This document shows positions 12,961 through 25,230 of a stretch of 64,000 nucleotides of DNA, piece by piece. The position numbers were made by a program, and so were the translations under genes. Origin of the DNA: Adineta steineri (Eukaryota; Rotifera; Eurotatoria; Adinetida; Adinetidae); assembly GCA_905250115.1 (NCBI GenBank), contig CAJNOI010000121.1, positions 74,241 to 138,240 of the forward strand, in the 5' to 3' direction. Every line of letters starts with the position of its first letter. The stretch's first letter is position 1. The notes under the pieces were generated by a model. That model searched no databases, was not told where the DNA came from, and saw only the letters and a program-made list of their open reading frames with translations.

Positions 12961-14439
12961 ATTAATCAATATGAATATCGAGGCATCATAAGACGTTGTA
13001 TACTTATTATTTATTTCTAAAAGCGAAAGAGTGTTTCGTTTTTTGTTTGTCTTCTTTCACTTTCGTTTCTGTTCATATAAACAATCCTTCTTTTTCTTTT
13101 TTTCTTCTTCTTCTTCTTCTTCTTCTTTTTTCTTTTTGCATATGTAGAAGATGCGTTTCTCAATATCGCTTATTTACCGCGTTGGATTAACCTAAACCAT
13201 ACACGCACTCGTACAGTTTTTCTTTTTTTCCTTCTATATGTGTGTACAAAGATTGAGTGAAGTGTGTGTAACATTCTTTTATAGAAAAAAAAACACGCAA
13301 GATGAAACAGAAGATATGTTTACAGAAAAATATTTCAATTAGCTAAGAAAAAACAAAAATCTTTGTTTCTAGATGGATGAATTTGATAATGTTAATATTT
13401 TATTTTCCGGTGCTAATTAATAATAATAATAATAACGATAATTTTGAAAATGAAAATAATCCTAATCGAGTATTAAAAGAGAATTTTTATATAGTCATTT
13501 AAATTCTTATCATGATAATCGAAATATACAACTAGATGAAATAATATATTCATTTAATTGAAAATAGTTGGAATTATTATTGTAGTAAGTAGTAGCAGAC
13601 CGCAGCCTTCACATATTTCGAATATTGTTGCTAAAATTGCCTTACAAGGTTATGTAATGTGAAAAGAATGTAATAGTGTGTGAAGTTTAAGTAATAAAAA
13701 TATATTGTATAAAATTTTCACGTTTTGTCTATCAGAATATCGTAAAATAAGAGATTTTTTTTCCGTGCTCATAACTTTTGAGATGAATTATAAGTTAACA
13801 GAATCTGAAAATTCATGATGCGGAAGGAAAAAAATAGTAGTTAAGTTTTGAATATCACGAGCAATTTGTAAATTAATTAATCGACTGATTTACTCTTGCA
13901 TAATTTAATATGTCTCGTGTATGATTTTAAACGTGAGATGAAAATCATATGTATGGTTTTCGAGAATCTTGCGCGTTTTCTTTTATAGGCAATACTTTGT
14001 TGGGATATGTCGACCTGACTTACGTTAATACGTTAGCTAATGATATATTGTTGATGACATTTCTTGTAAGAAGTCGATGATATGGAAAGTTTTAGTACTA
14101 AATGACGCCGTCTTTACATGTGAAAAAGCGAAAAATTCCATATAAATAATTATCATAAGACCTTCGAAAATGATAGATAAACTTGACCATGATTTTTATA
14201 TAAAACGTCGTTTAACAATATACTGAAATAGTCGAAAAATATATTCAACTTTATTCTAATCGGTAAATATTTGTATAAACGAAAATTAAAAAAAAAAATA
14301 CATTTATTTTTCGTCTGAAGTAATTGTGTTGACTTATGAAATACCTGGTAATAAAATAACATCGATTGAAGTTTATCTTTTTATTCGAAAAATAAAAGTA
14401 AATCGTAATTTATAATTTTTTTGTCTACTTGAAAGATCT

Positions 14440-14800
14440 AATGTTGATATATGTCAACCTTGTGTACGTATTCGTGTTAATACAGATGATGTTAGTCGTT
14501 TATCAGATTAGACATTAACAACAGCTAAAAATAAAACAGAATTTGTATGCTTTTTATCATATATCTGACATATACGAAATAATTGCAAATAGTACTGCAT
14601 CATCAATTTATAGTACAAGTTATACCGGACAACTAATGCAGTTTATATGAATGGTGAAATTCTTTGTATTGATAAATTGCGTGACGACGATTGCATTACA
14701 ATTGATAAGTCAATACTACAACAAATACTTTCTATTACTAAAGAATACAAAAAGAAAATTATAGAACAAATATTCAGTCATAAGCAAGTATAAGAAAAAC
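14440..14800 (+). pseudogene. Possible decayed coding relic, identity unknown
   Basis: Two pieces look protein-like but are broken by stops and frame changes. One near 14445-14510 reads VDICQPCVRIRVNTDDVSR before a stop. The other near 14640-14790 reads NGEILCIDKLRDDDCITI and continues in a Lys/Ile-rich helical style. I cannot name the family. It may be chance open sequence in AT-rich DNA. Confidence 0.25.
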
Positions 14801-15143
14801 TTGAAATTCACAATATAATATTTTAGCAGTAAATAATCGCATCTATGAACGTTGAAATGACATATAATCTTTTGCGAGAGAGTACCCTATAAATTTCAGC
14901 TTGAATAGTATTTCGTATTTGTTTCAACCAGGTTCAATTATGAACAAAGCAGGAGATTTGGTACATAGTCATTATTTGAACTGGCATTTCATTCATAGAT
15001 AAAATTGATAAACACTTTAAGAAAGTTTGTTCCAGTATCCCTTTCATTGATTAATAAATGTGAAACTCATTCAACGGAAAATACTTCTGAAAAATTATGA
15101 ATTCAAAATATTATTATACGTAAAAAATCAAGTATTTATTAAC

Positions 15144-15451
15144 GGGTACAACTTAAATGACCAGTTTTTTATCCAAAATGATCAGTAATTAAGGCTGTTT
15201 TATAAATAAAAAAACTGAAACGGTCAGTAGAATAATTAATAGTGAGTGACTTTTGGATTTGATCAGTAGTTTAATCTTTTTATCAGTAAAATAATGAATT
15301 TGTCAGTATTTAAACTAAAATATCAGTAGTTAATGATGTTTGATCAGTGAATCATCGCGTTTATATCAGTTTTCACCGTTCTGTAAATATATTTACTGAT
15401 CGTAATTACTGACATTCGACATTATTTACTGCTCAGAAATGAATACTACCC
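15144..15451. mobile_element. Candidate MITE with 9-bp target duplication
   Basis: A 308-bp segment beginning GGGTA and ending TACCC, flanked by a perfect 9-bp repeat TTTATTAAC (15135-15143 and 15452-15460). The inside is a run of degenerate CAGTAA/TTACTG subrepeats in both orientations, with no reading frame. A 9-bp duplication suits Mutator-like elements; one base less would suit hAT. Beyond GGGTA the TIRs match only loosely, so the superfamily is open. Confidence 0.6.
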
Positions 15452-16083
15452 TTTATTAACTTGCAGTTGATATGAAAATTCGATAGTATGTTTAGCACCG
15501 TTTGTTAACAATGATGATGTTGACAAAGTTTGTCGGTACTTTCATCATCTGACTCGAAAATGTAACTGATAAATTTTTATTTTTTTATTGGAATATAAAA
15601 AATATTTCTTAATAAATATTGAAGATTTTAAAACATATGAAGAAATTTCTCGTATTTCAAAATAAGCTCAACATCAATTCATTGTTATTTCGGAATATGT
15701 AAAATTTATTCATTGGAAATATTTTTAAAAAAAGATTGGGGGTGTATTTACGCATTAAATAAAAATATGTTGGATGAAAGTCAGTAATATATAATTTAAA
15801 CTTTGATTTTAGTTTGGTAATTAGAAATTGTTTTTGCAGGTAAACTTGACCTTTTTTATTTAACTATCAGATATATTCTAGGCTGATGACGTTAATATTA
15901 CTAATTTGAAAAGCAATGCATTTTAAAAGACGTCTATTCGCTTATTAGTGCATACATGCGTGAAATGAACTATCATGTTATAAAACTGGACACAAAACAT
16001 GATGTACATAGGCATATTTCAATTGTTAATATCAACGTTAGATATACGATTTATATATTTGTGAAATCAAATATAGTTGATCA

Positions 16084-17290
16084 ATGTCAAATCGAGTTTA
16101 TTTATCAAGTCAAACTACAAAACGAAAATGTCGTTTAAATGGTATTAAATCATCAGAACGTATGCCTAAGAAGGATAAATTACGAAAACAATTTAAAAAT
16201 CATATTATCTATAGTCATCCACAACTTCCACAAAGAACTGATCTTCGGGATCACATGACTCCAGTTGAGGACCAATCAGACATTGCTAGTTGGTAATTAA
16301 AAAAAAGCTCTTTGATTTCAATCATAACAAAACTTTTTTATTTCCTTATATCTTTTTTAGTGTAGCAAATTCTTTTGCTGGTAAGAAGAAATTTAGTTCT
16401 CATAATTTCATACATATTTTATTATAGGAGCTTATGAATATTTACTAAAGAAATCTACCGGTTATCATACTGATGTAAGTCGATTATTTATTTACTACAA
16501 TGCTCGTATTAAAGATGAAGAATCTGATGATATTGATGATTCAGGATGTACTGTAGCAAGTGCTATTGAATCTTTAGAAGAATCTGGTACTTGTCTTGAA
16601 TCACTTTGGCCATATAAGATGAAACGTGTAAATAAATGTCCTAACGATGATGCTTATTCAGCAGCAGAAAGTCATCGAATTAGTGATGCATTACAACTTA
16701 ATGTTGATTTATATCAAATGAAATCTTGTCTTGCACAAGGTTTTCCATTTGTATTTGGCTTAGAATTATATGAATCATTTGATAAAGCAAATAAAAAAGG
16801 GTATGTTCCAATGCCAAAACCCGAAGCAAAGAATCGAGGATCACATGGAAGGTTTGTTTTGATTTCGATTGAAGAGCAGAAATATTGATTAATTGTTTTG
16901 GTATTTTAGTCATGCAATGTTAGCTGTAGGATACAGTGACTGTTCAAAAATATTTATTGTACGAAATTCATGGGGAGCAGAATGGGTAAATAAAGTTTTT
17001 TTCTCTTTTAAAAAAATATTTTGATTTATTTTTGACGTTAGGGTGTTAAAGGATACTGCTACATTCCGTATAGTTATATGAGTGATCCTGATTTTTGTTG
17101 GGATCCATGGGCTGTTCGCAAATTAGAAACTAATGATATGGGTAAGGAACACTGGGATGATGATGATGATAATGAATATGAAGAGGAGGAAGATGAAGAT
17201 GATGACGAAGATGATGAAGATGATGACGAAGATGAGGACGATGATGATGAAGAAGATGACGACGAAGATGATGAAGATGAAGATGAATAA
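16084..17290 (+). CDS. Papain-like cysteine protease P1 with acidic tail
   Basis: Exons 16084-16292, 16361-16380, 16428-16851, 16910-16985, 17042-17290 give 325 residues. Peptidase family C1A fold. The oxyanion Gln lies in VEDQ. The catalytic Cys is in IASCVANSFAGAYEY, with its TGT codon split by intron 1. The catalytic His is in SHAMLAVGY and the Asn in VRNSWG. There is no signal peptide and no papain-type propeptide, so I infer an intracellular protein. The GSC-x-AN-x(3)-G signature resembles bacterial and viral C1 peptidases more than animal cathepsins. The last roughly 45 residues are almost purely Asp/Glu. It is first in the array of six and is intact by eye. Substrate unknown. Confidence 0.82.
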
Positions 17291-18536
17291 TATTTTTGAT
17301 TAGTAGAACAAAAAAACTAATTATATTTTTACTGATTTTGTTAATAAATTTTTACTGTTAGCAATTTTGAACAAATGTATTACCGTTGTCCTATTGTACT
17401 ATTTATCTATATGAACTGATGAAATCAATAATCGATTTAGAATATATTGAGCATAGGTACTGATTTGTTTACGAAATAAGATATTAAATAATAATTATAG
17501 CGTGAATCAGTGAAAAGCAAATAGAAGCTCGTTTTACTTAACCAACAATATCAATGACTCAATTTTAATTTTCTTTGTCGGAAAAGTTCTATCTTTTATG
17601 AATAATAAATTTTACTGATTAATCGTTATGAGTACTAATTTAACGACTATAGAAATATAGAACTATATGAGTGCTAAATATCTAATTTAACTTTGATACA
17701 TTGCATGTTAAAATATAAAAAGATTATTTCTATCTAACATCTTGCGATTTATCAAATGGTGAATTAGTTTTTTATACACGATGGCGCATTATATTTCTAA
17801 TGTACACGATCAATTGTTATAGCGTGCTTGATTGACCTACTGACTATTATTTGCGAGATTATTTGAAAAATATTGTTTATCAAAACAATCCTCGAATCTT
17901 AGCTAGTCTCAAACAATGAACTATGCCAATTCGTGCAAGAAAGTTTGTGCGTTCATGTCCGAAAGACTTCAAAGATGCATCAATGCTAATACACATCAAT
18001 TCGTACATTTGAATTGGATTACTTTCTAATATCACTATCTGAAGGATGTGAGTGTAGATGTGAGATAATAACAACACCCACACCTTTCAAAATGATCGAG
18101 AAGGATTTACACTAGGTAAACTTCAAAGAAAAATATTCAATTCACCATAATCGAAAACATTTCATCGAAACCGCTAAAAATGCTGTTCAAATTTGAATGT
18201 AGCGATCGTTACTTATCTTTGTCTTTTCCGCTTTGACAAGCTATTCATAACTGTTTTCTTTTAAAAACGTATAAATTATATACAAATCATCATTTCTGTT
18301 GCTAATACAATAAAGATGAAAACATGAGAATCAAAGTTGTGGCAAAAGAAAACGTTCACAGTTCGTTTTATTTCTTAGAGATTCTGTTACTCTCAGACTG
18401 ATTCTTTGTTTATTTTTTTTTATGATCAATAACCGTGGCAAGAAATACATTCTTCAGATTATCCTATTACACATAATTTCTCTATTATTTTTTATTTTTC
18501 CGACAAACAAATAAAGGCGTAAGTCGTCAGCCGATT
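17291..18536. other. Intergenic region between P1 and P2
   Basis: AT-rich, no gene seen. At 18040-18090 an imperfect hairpin AAGGATGTGAGTGT / ACACCCACACCTTT belongs to the GGGTGTGGGTGT hairpin group also seen near 10162, 32977 and 39104. Confidence 0.5.
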
Positions 18537-19248
18537 TTGCTGAAGCCGTTGGACTACACCTCTATAAACAAAGTAGCAAAGAAAAAGCATGTACTTGCCT
18601 ACATATTCTTTATACACCACGATGAAGTGATGCGTGGTAAGCAAATAAAAATCAAACTTATTAATCCATTTGCATTTGGTATACATTTATATAAATCATT
18701 TAATAAAGCAACTACACGTGGTGTTGTACCACAACCAACTGCAGATGAACAAGCACGAGATCAACATGCCAGGTATGATCATATCATAAATCAATAATAA
18801 TAAACTAAATTTTTTTTAAACTGTAGACATGCAATGTTAGTTGTTGGTTATAGTGATCAATCACAAGCATTTATTGTTCGCAATTCATGGGGAGAAAACT
18901 GGGTATAGACTTTTCTTTCTTATATGAGAAGTATTTTAATTGATTATTTTATTGTAGGGTGATAAAGGATATTGCTATATTTCATATAATTATGTAGCTA
19001 ATTCTGATTTTTGCTTTGATGCGTGGGCTATTCGAGAATATGAAACTAATGATATGGGACATGATAATTGGGATAATGATGATTCTACTGATTATATAAA
19101 TAGAAATGGAAATGATGACATTAATGATGATGAAGATCACCATGAAATTAGAGAAATTAAAGTAGATGAAAATGACATCAGTGGCGATGATGGCGTCATT
19201 GATGATAATGACGGAACTAGTATAACAAGTAGTAGTTCATATAATTGA
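18537..19248 (+). pseudogene. Protease P2, 5'-truncated copy
   Basis: Homology to the other copies begins only at about 18661 (PFAFGIHLYKSFNKA). The exons for the N-terminal part and the catalytic Cys are missing. The His exon (HAMLVVGYSD), the Asn exon (VRNSWGENW) and an Asp/Asn-rich tail are kept with the same splice sites as in P1 (introns at about 18774-18827 and 18904-18958); stop at 19246-19248. An ATG at 18537 opens in frame upstream with unrelated sequence. Without Gln and Cys it cannot be a working protease. The remaining frame is open, so a non-catalytic product or recent truncation is possible. Confidence 0.75.
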
Positions 19249-19719
19249 TCAATTAGAGTTGAAGAATTAAAAATGTAGGACAAATAATATTTTTTCTTGT
19301 ATCATCACTGCCATATCAATAATAAACAATATTATCCTATACGGACATTTATTTATTGATTAACTAATTCATTTTATTTTCATTTTTGATGTGATATATT
19401 TTATACTCAATTCAATTACTATATATTCTATCGCATTTCTAAAAAAATATTTCTTTTCATACTCTTTAATAGCTAAGATGACAAATCGATGAAGTATTCG
19501 TAATGTAGTGTTCCGGTTAGAAAGGATAGAGTGCATTTACTATTATACTGCGGCACAAAAATGTACTGAAGCGAACGTAAAAATAAACACTAATTATAGA
19601 ATGTTCTGACAAGTTGTCACTTCATTCAAACATAAAAAGATAACCAACAAATATGTTACAGTTTCATTAGGTGTTTTACCAGATTTACGTAAAAGTACTA
19701 TCAATTGGAAAAGAAAACA

Positions 19720-21316
19720 ATGTCATTTACACGTTATATAAAGAAAAAACTTAGTATTACAAAATGTTGTCTTCCTAATGTTTTGCCAACAGCACATTTA
19801 CCTAATACAAAACGGTTTAAAAGATCTTTTCGTCATCATAGACTCTACAAACCTGAACAACTTCCACCAAAAGTCGATCTACGACCCAATATGACTCCAA
19901 TTGATAATCAATTAAATATTGGTAGCAGGTAAAAACTCTTCAATACAATTTAACTTAATAAAATAGTTCATTTTAGTGTTGCCAACTGTCTTGCTGGTAT
20001 AGAAGAGTTTTTCTAATGTTTTATCGTACATATTCTTTTTTCTTTAGGAGCTTATGAATATTTAACAAAAAAATCTAACGGTTGCAATACTAATATTAGT
20101 CGTTTGTTTATCTATTACAATGCACGAGTCATAGGAAATTACTCATCGACGATTTCTGATACTGGCTGTTCAATGACGTGTGCTATTGAAGCATTAGAAG
20201 AGTTTGGTACATGTCTTGAAAGTGTCTGGCCCTATGATATTTCACGTGTGGATATACAACCAGATGATGAAGCATATGAACAGGCTGAAAATCATAAAAT
20301 AAATGAAGCACTTCACGTTAATATTGATTTAAATGAAATGAAATCATGTCTTGCACAAGGTTTTCCATTTGCATTTGGTTTAAAACTGTATAATTCATTT
20401 GATAATGCAGCTAAAAATGGTATCGTATCAATACCAAATAAATTAGAACAAAATCAAAAATCAGATAGAAGGTTTGATATAATTTTTATAATAAGAGTAA
20501 TGATATAAAGAATTTTAAATTATAGTCATGCACTATTAGCTGTTGGATATAGTGACCGATCCAATGCATTTATTGTTCGAAATTCATGGGGAGAAGATTG
20601 GGTATGAATATGATTTATATATAAGAGAAATGTTCCAATTTATAATTTGATTATAGGGTGATAAAGGATATTGTTATATTCCATATGATTATTTAACTAA
20701 TACTGATTATGCTTTTGATGTATGGACTATTCGAAAAGTATTGAATGATGATTTTGATCGAGAATATTGGCATTTTGATGATATTGTTAATTATTTAAAT
20801 GCTGATTGTATTGACAATACTGATGAAGAATATTTAAATGATAATGATCGTCAAATAGATTGGGAAGCTTATTATAATCGTCAAAATATTACTAATGTTC
20901 TTTGGAATGAATATCGAGATTATCGGGGTATGTTATATTTTTTTCTCTTTCTATTATTATTTTTGTTATATTATAAAAGATGATTCTTCACGATACACTG
21001 ACGACTATTTTAATGATCGATATCGAAGAGATCGATATGATTTAGAAAATGATCCATATGAACAACATTGTAGAGGTATAGTCTTTCAAAATAAAAACAT
21101 AACCACAAATCAAAACAAAATATTTAAATTTTAGGATATATCAATAATGGCTTTACCTTGAATAAAAGTTTTCCATCGCCACTTTTTGATCGATACGAAG
21201 ACGAAGATAATTATTGTAAGTGTTATGGTAGTATTATATCAATACAAGTATTTATTTTAGATAAACCTTCTGATTATGGTCACTTCGAAGACAATCATCG
21301 AAATTTTCTATTTTAG
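19720..21316 (+). CDS. Papain-like protease homologue P3 with catalytic Cys replaced by Ser
   Basis: Eight exons: 19720-19928, 19977-19996, 20048-20471, 20526-20601, 20657-20927, 20980-21075, 21135-21215, 21261-21316. They give 410 residues, and exons 1-4 have exactly the same lengths as in P4 (209, 20, 424, 76). At the active site the split codon reads AG|T in place of TG|T, giving IGSSVANCLAG, so Ser stands where the nucleophile Cys belongs. His (SHALLAVGY) and Asn (VRNSWG) are kept, and the frame is open throughout. The tail is long, Asp/Asn/Tyr-rich and spread over four exons, the last ending in FEDNHRNFLF. Start: the first ATG (19720), which aligns with the P4 start. Probably a catalytically dead or altered homologue, not a wreck. 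Confidence 0.75.
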
Positions 21317-21771
21317 ACCTTAATCTTTTTTGTACAGAATAATCGATGTATTTTTGTTGTAAATGTATTAAAATAGAAAAAATGTTTGTGAAAGATATTT
21401 TTCTATACATATAAATAAATATCAATCATACCGATGAATATAATCGCGAACTATTTTTCATATATTTATGAATATTTCATGACTCAAAGAGAAATGTTCC
21501 TGTCGTACCAATAAGTAATTATAAGATGAAAAATCCTTCGTTGTATGAGTATTAACTATGTCAATGGTGATTCATGTTGTTTTTTGTAATGAAAAAAAGA
21601 ATGAATAGGTTATACTCTTTCCATATGATTAATATACCTTCAAGGAAAGAGAAAAAGATACATTTATTCTATGTTTTTGCTCATTCATATTTTTTAATTG
21701 GTCACAAAAAAATCACGAGGCAGCACGGTGGTTTATTCACCTATATAAAAGGAAAGAAAATTTTCTTACCA

Positions 21772-21781
21772 CTATATTAAT
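21772..21781 (+). promoter_or_regulatory. TATA-like element upstream of P4
   Basis: CTATATTAAT lies 54-63 bases before the P4 start, in a block (TTCTTACCACTATATxAAT) shared with P5 and P6. A second TATATAAAA lies at 21742-21750. Conserved position in three copies supports a core promoter. Confidence 0.5.
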
Positions 21782-21834
21782 CGATACATTTTTTCAAAGG
21801 ATAACTTATTTTTTAATATATTTCTCAAGTTACA

Positions 21835-23983
21835 ATGCCATTAAAAACTTATCTGGTAAATAAAATTCAAGATCAAAAGTTTCGCTTGAATGGTATTTAT
21901 CGATCACAACGTTTACCAAGAAAAAATAATCTATGTCAAGCTTTTCGTGAACATGTACTTTACTCACCAGAAGAACTTCCACCAAAAGTAGACCTTCGAC
22001 CCGACATGACGCCAGTTGAAGACCAATCACAAATTGGAAGCTGGTAAAAATATTTCTATTATTTAAATATTTTTATTCATTTCATTTTATTTTTTTTTTA
22101 GTACAGCTAATAGTCTTGCTGGTAAAGAAGATTTTTTTTGTTTTATAGTTTATCGTATATATTACCGGAGAAATTAAAATTTTAATCTCTCTTAGGGCAA
22201 ATTAAAATTCTTTTTTTTCCTGTGATTTTTGTAGGAAAATTCAAGATTTTAATTTCTCCTATAGGGAATTTTAAAATCACCTAAACAGAAATAAATGCAT
22301 AGTTTCCAGTTAAAAATTTTTAATGATTTGATCAGAATTATTTCGGAAAAATTTTCGATCCTAAATCACAATAATTAAATCATAACTTGATTCGAGTCCT
22401 TGTACAGTGAAAATTTTACTAGTTAAAATTTGATTATTCTGTAGCAAACCACAGTTAAGATTGGGTTGATAATTTGGATTTCTGTTGCAGAATAGTCAAA
22501 CTATAACCAGTAAGATTTTCACTGCACAAGAAATCGAATCAAGTTATGATTTAATTGATTTCAATTCAGATTATTTCTCCAAAATAGTTCTGATCAAATC
22601 AATAAAATTTTTAACCGAAAACTATGCATTTATTTCTGTTTAGGAGAAATTAAGATCTTGAACTTTCGTACAAAAATCACAAGAAAAAAAAAATTTTAAT
22701 TTGTCCTAGGAGAGATTAAAATTTTAATTTCTCCTATAGGGGAGTTTTAAATTCTCCGGAATTTTAAGTTCTCCTGTAACATATATATTCTTTTTTTTCA
22801 GGAGCTTATGAATATTTAAACAAGAAAGCTCATGGTACTAATGTTGATGTTAGTCGTTTATTTATTTACTACAACTCACGAGTCAAAGCAGGTTACTCAT
22901 CAACGATTTCCGATACTGGTTGTTCTATGACTGATACTATTGAAGCATTAGAAGAATTTGGTACATGTCTTGAATCTCTTTGGCCTTATGATAGCTCACG
23001 TGTTAATACAAAACCAAATGACAATGCATACCAGCAAGCTTCAAGTCATAAAATAAGTCAAGCACTTCAAGTTAATATTGACTTGAATGAAATGAAATCA
23101 TGTCTTGCACAAGGCTTTCCATTTGCATTTGGTTTAAGTTTATATACATCATTTGATAAGGCAGCTAAGACTGGTGTTGTACCGATGCCAGATTCATCAG
23201 ATGCAAGTCGAGACTCAGATGGAAAGTTCGTAGTAGAATTTTTGTAGAAAAAAAAATATTTTGTTATTATTTTTAGTCATGCATTATTGGCTGTTGGGTA
23301 TAGTGACGAATCACAAGCATTTATTGTTCGAAATTCATGGGGAGCAGATTGGGTATAGAAATGATTCATGTATAAGACAAAATATTTTTATTTATGATTT
23401 GATTATAGGGTGATCAAGGATATTGTTATATCCCATATGATTATTTAACTAATACTGATTATGCTTTTGATGCATGGACTGTTCGAAAAATAGCGAATGA
23501 TGATTTTGGTAAACAAAATTGGCACTTCCGTGATGTTATTAATTATCTTCATCAGAATCCTAATCGTTTTTCTGATGATAACAATGATAATGACGATGAT
23601 GATAATCATGCTGTTGTAGCAGTCGATGAAAATGATGATGATAATGGTGATGTAAGTTATAATACTAATGACAATACTTCGTGGACTGATAACAACAATT
23701 ACGAACAAAATACAAATGACTATTCAACCACTGACGACTATTCATACAATAATCAAAATGAATATAATCAAGACAACCAATTCGATGGTAGATTTTTTTT
23801 TATATTGAAAAAATAAAAGCTATCTTTTCAATTATGTAGATACTGGTTTTAATTCTGATACAGATTTTTCATATCCGGATGAACAAAGAAATTGTAAGTA
23901 TTATAATTTATTAATATAAAGATATTAGTTCTTAATAATATATTTGTCCGTATTTAGATCGTGGTTATTCGGATTTCAATTAA
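21835..23983 (+). CDS. Papain-like cysteine protease P4
   Basis: Exons 21835-22043, 22102-22121, 22802-23225, 23277-23352, 23409-23787, 23840-23893, 23958-23983 give 395 residues. The full catalytic set is present: Gln in VEDQSQ, Cys in IGSCTANSLAGAYEYL (codon split across intron 1), His in SHALLAVGY, Asn in VRNSWG. There is no signal peptide. The C-terminal roughly 150 residues are Asp/Asn/Tyr/Gln-rich and low in complexity. Intron 2 is about 680 bp instead of about 50 because a palindromic transposon sits in it. It is the best-preserved member of the array. It may be of foreign origin, as the active-site motif is bacterial-like, but the introns show it is settled in the host genome. Confidence 0.82.
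22162..22779. mobile_element. Palindromic (fold-back) element in intron 2 of P4
   Basis: About 618 bp that is nearly one perfect palindrome. It starts TTACCGGAGAAATTAAAATT and, read inward from the right end, TTACAGGAGAACTTAAAATT; pairing runs to a short loop near 22470. It is flanked by TATATA-like sequence. The same intron in P3, P5 and P6 is about 50 bp and lacks it, so the insertion came after the duplications. No coding capacity. Confidence 0.82.
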
Positions 23984-24585
23984 ATATTCAATCAATATAA
24001 TCGTATATTTCAAATCAATAAACAATATTTTCTAATCTCCACATTTATTATATTATAATTCTATTTATGAACAAAAAAAGAATCAATACGTGTTTTTTTT
24101 ATAGAACAAAAATAAATAAATGATGTAGAATGAAACAGACACAGGATATAATGTAAATAATGTATGCTAAATGATTATGTGCTATTCCACGTAGCATAAA
24201 AGAGTCTTTGTAAATGATACAATTAGATTTTTTTAAACAGGTATTGAATTTACTGTTAAATATAGGCTATAAGTTAGACATTCAATATCGAACAATTTTG
24301 TTGATTATTCTCTGAATTATAGTCTAGATTTTATGAATGCAACCATGTCTCTTACTTGGATCTACAACCAATAATCAATTCATTCATTATAGAATGAAAC
24401 TATGACGGATCTTGTTTTAAATCAGCATCAGCACGCCTTGAGATTAAAAGAAAACAATTTTTTACATGCTTTTACATTTTTTAAGATATGAAATTAAAAC
24501 ACTCTTATTTCCAAATATCATGATTATTAGGATGAAAGCTTTTTTTAGATTTGATGTTGAACATGTGATTTTTGAACAATATATA

Positions 24586-24770
24586 AGACATTTAATTGAT
24601 TGAAATAATGGTGATAAATATATTTTTTTGATAATCGATATAAGAGAAATATCGTTGATAACTACGAAGATGAGCACAATTACATCTTGGTGTATTGAGT
24701 ATATACATTTTGAAAATATTTGTCATTGAATCAAATGAAATAATTCGAAAATTTCCTTATTTCAATTAAA
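24586..24770 (-). pseudogene. Fragment of LRR gene 3' end, piece A
   Basis: Matches the 3' part of the LRR gene at about 31465-31655 (minus), including the region coding for the C-terminal Cys cap (antisense of NCAHLRSYQRYFSYIDYQ). No start and no LRR part remain. Explained as debris carried with a protease duplication. Confidence 0.75.
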
Positions 24771-24780
24771 ATCATACAAA

Positions 24781-24925
24781 CAACTATATTAAATATACTG
24801 TTAAATTATAAAAGATGATTCTTCACGATACAATGACGACTACTTTAATGATCGATACGAAAATAAGAATAAACATTGCGAATATGGTGTCAACCATCGA
24901 AATTTTCTAGTTTAAACATCAATCT
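24781..24925 (+). pseudogene. Relic of a P3-type tail, copy 1
   Basis: Resembles P3 exon 6 (20971-21030, coding DDSSRYTDDYFNDRY) and P3 exon 8 (HRNFL), but the exons between are lost and the pieces are fused. A sister relic is at 29115-29245. Confidence 0.7.
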
Positions 24926-25220
24926 TTTTATACAGAACAATTGATATATTAATATTTTCGTGGTACATATCTTTCAAATATCTTCAGGTATAGGTTATGT
25001 GAGTGAAAGACAATTTTTGATACGTTTCAATAAACACAAACCATGTTAATGAGTATAAATATTGATTAAAAAACATCGATTACAGAATGTTTTTCAAATA
25101 TTCAAAAGTAAAGTGTTATTCAACAAAACGATATTCGTATTTTTTTGACTAGGCACCAAATAACACTAAATAATATGGTAATTTATTCATCCATATAGAG
25201 AAAACAAAATTTTCTTACCA

Positions 25221-25230
25221 CTATATAAAT
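25221..25230 (+). promoter_or_regulatory. TATA box upstream of P5
   Basis: CTATATAAAT, 55-64 bases before the start codon. Same sequence and distance as at P6. Confidence 0.55.

Larger units (their letters stand above)
12961..16083. other. Intergenic region with relics and a MITE
   Basis: It starts with the ZFAND 3' UTR and a CTT run (about 13103-13127). No intact gene is visible. 14440-14800 contains stretches that read like decayed protein code. 15144-15451 is a candidate transposon. The remainder is AT-rich with no recognised signal. Confidence 0.5.

Noticed and set aside
17150-17287. Acidic Asp/Glu run of P1 as a possible simple-repeat artefact
   Set aside because: It is in frame with the protease, ends at a normal stop, and the other copies also have acidic or Asp/Asn-rich tails, so it is treated as part of the protein.
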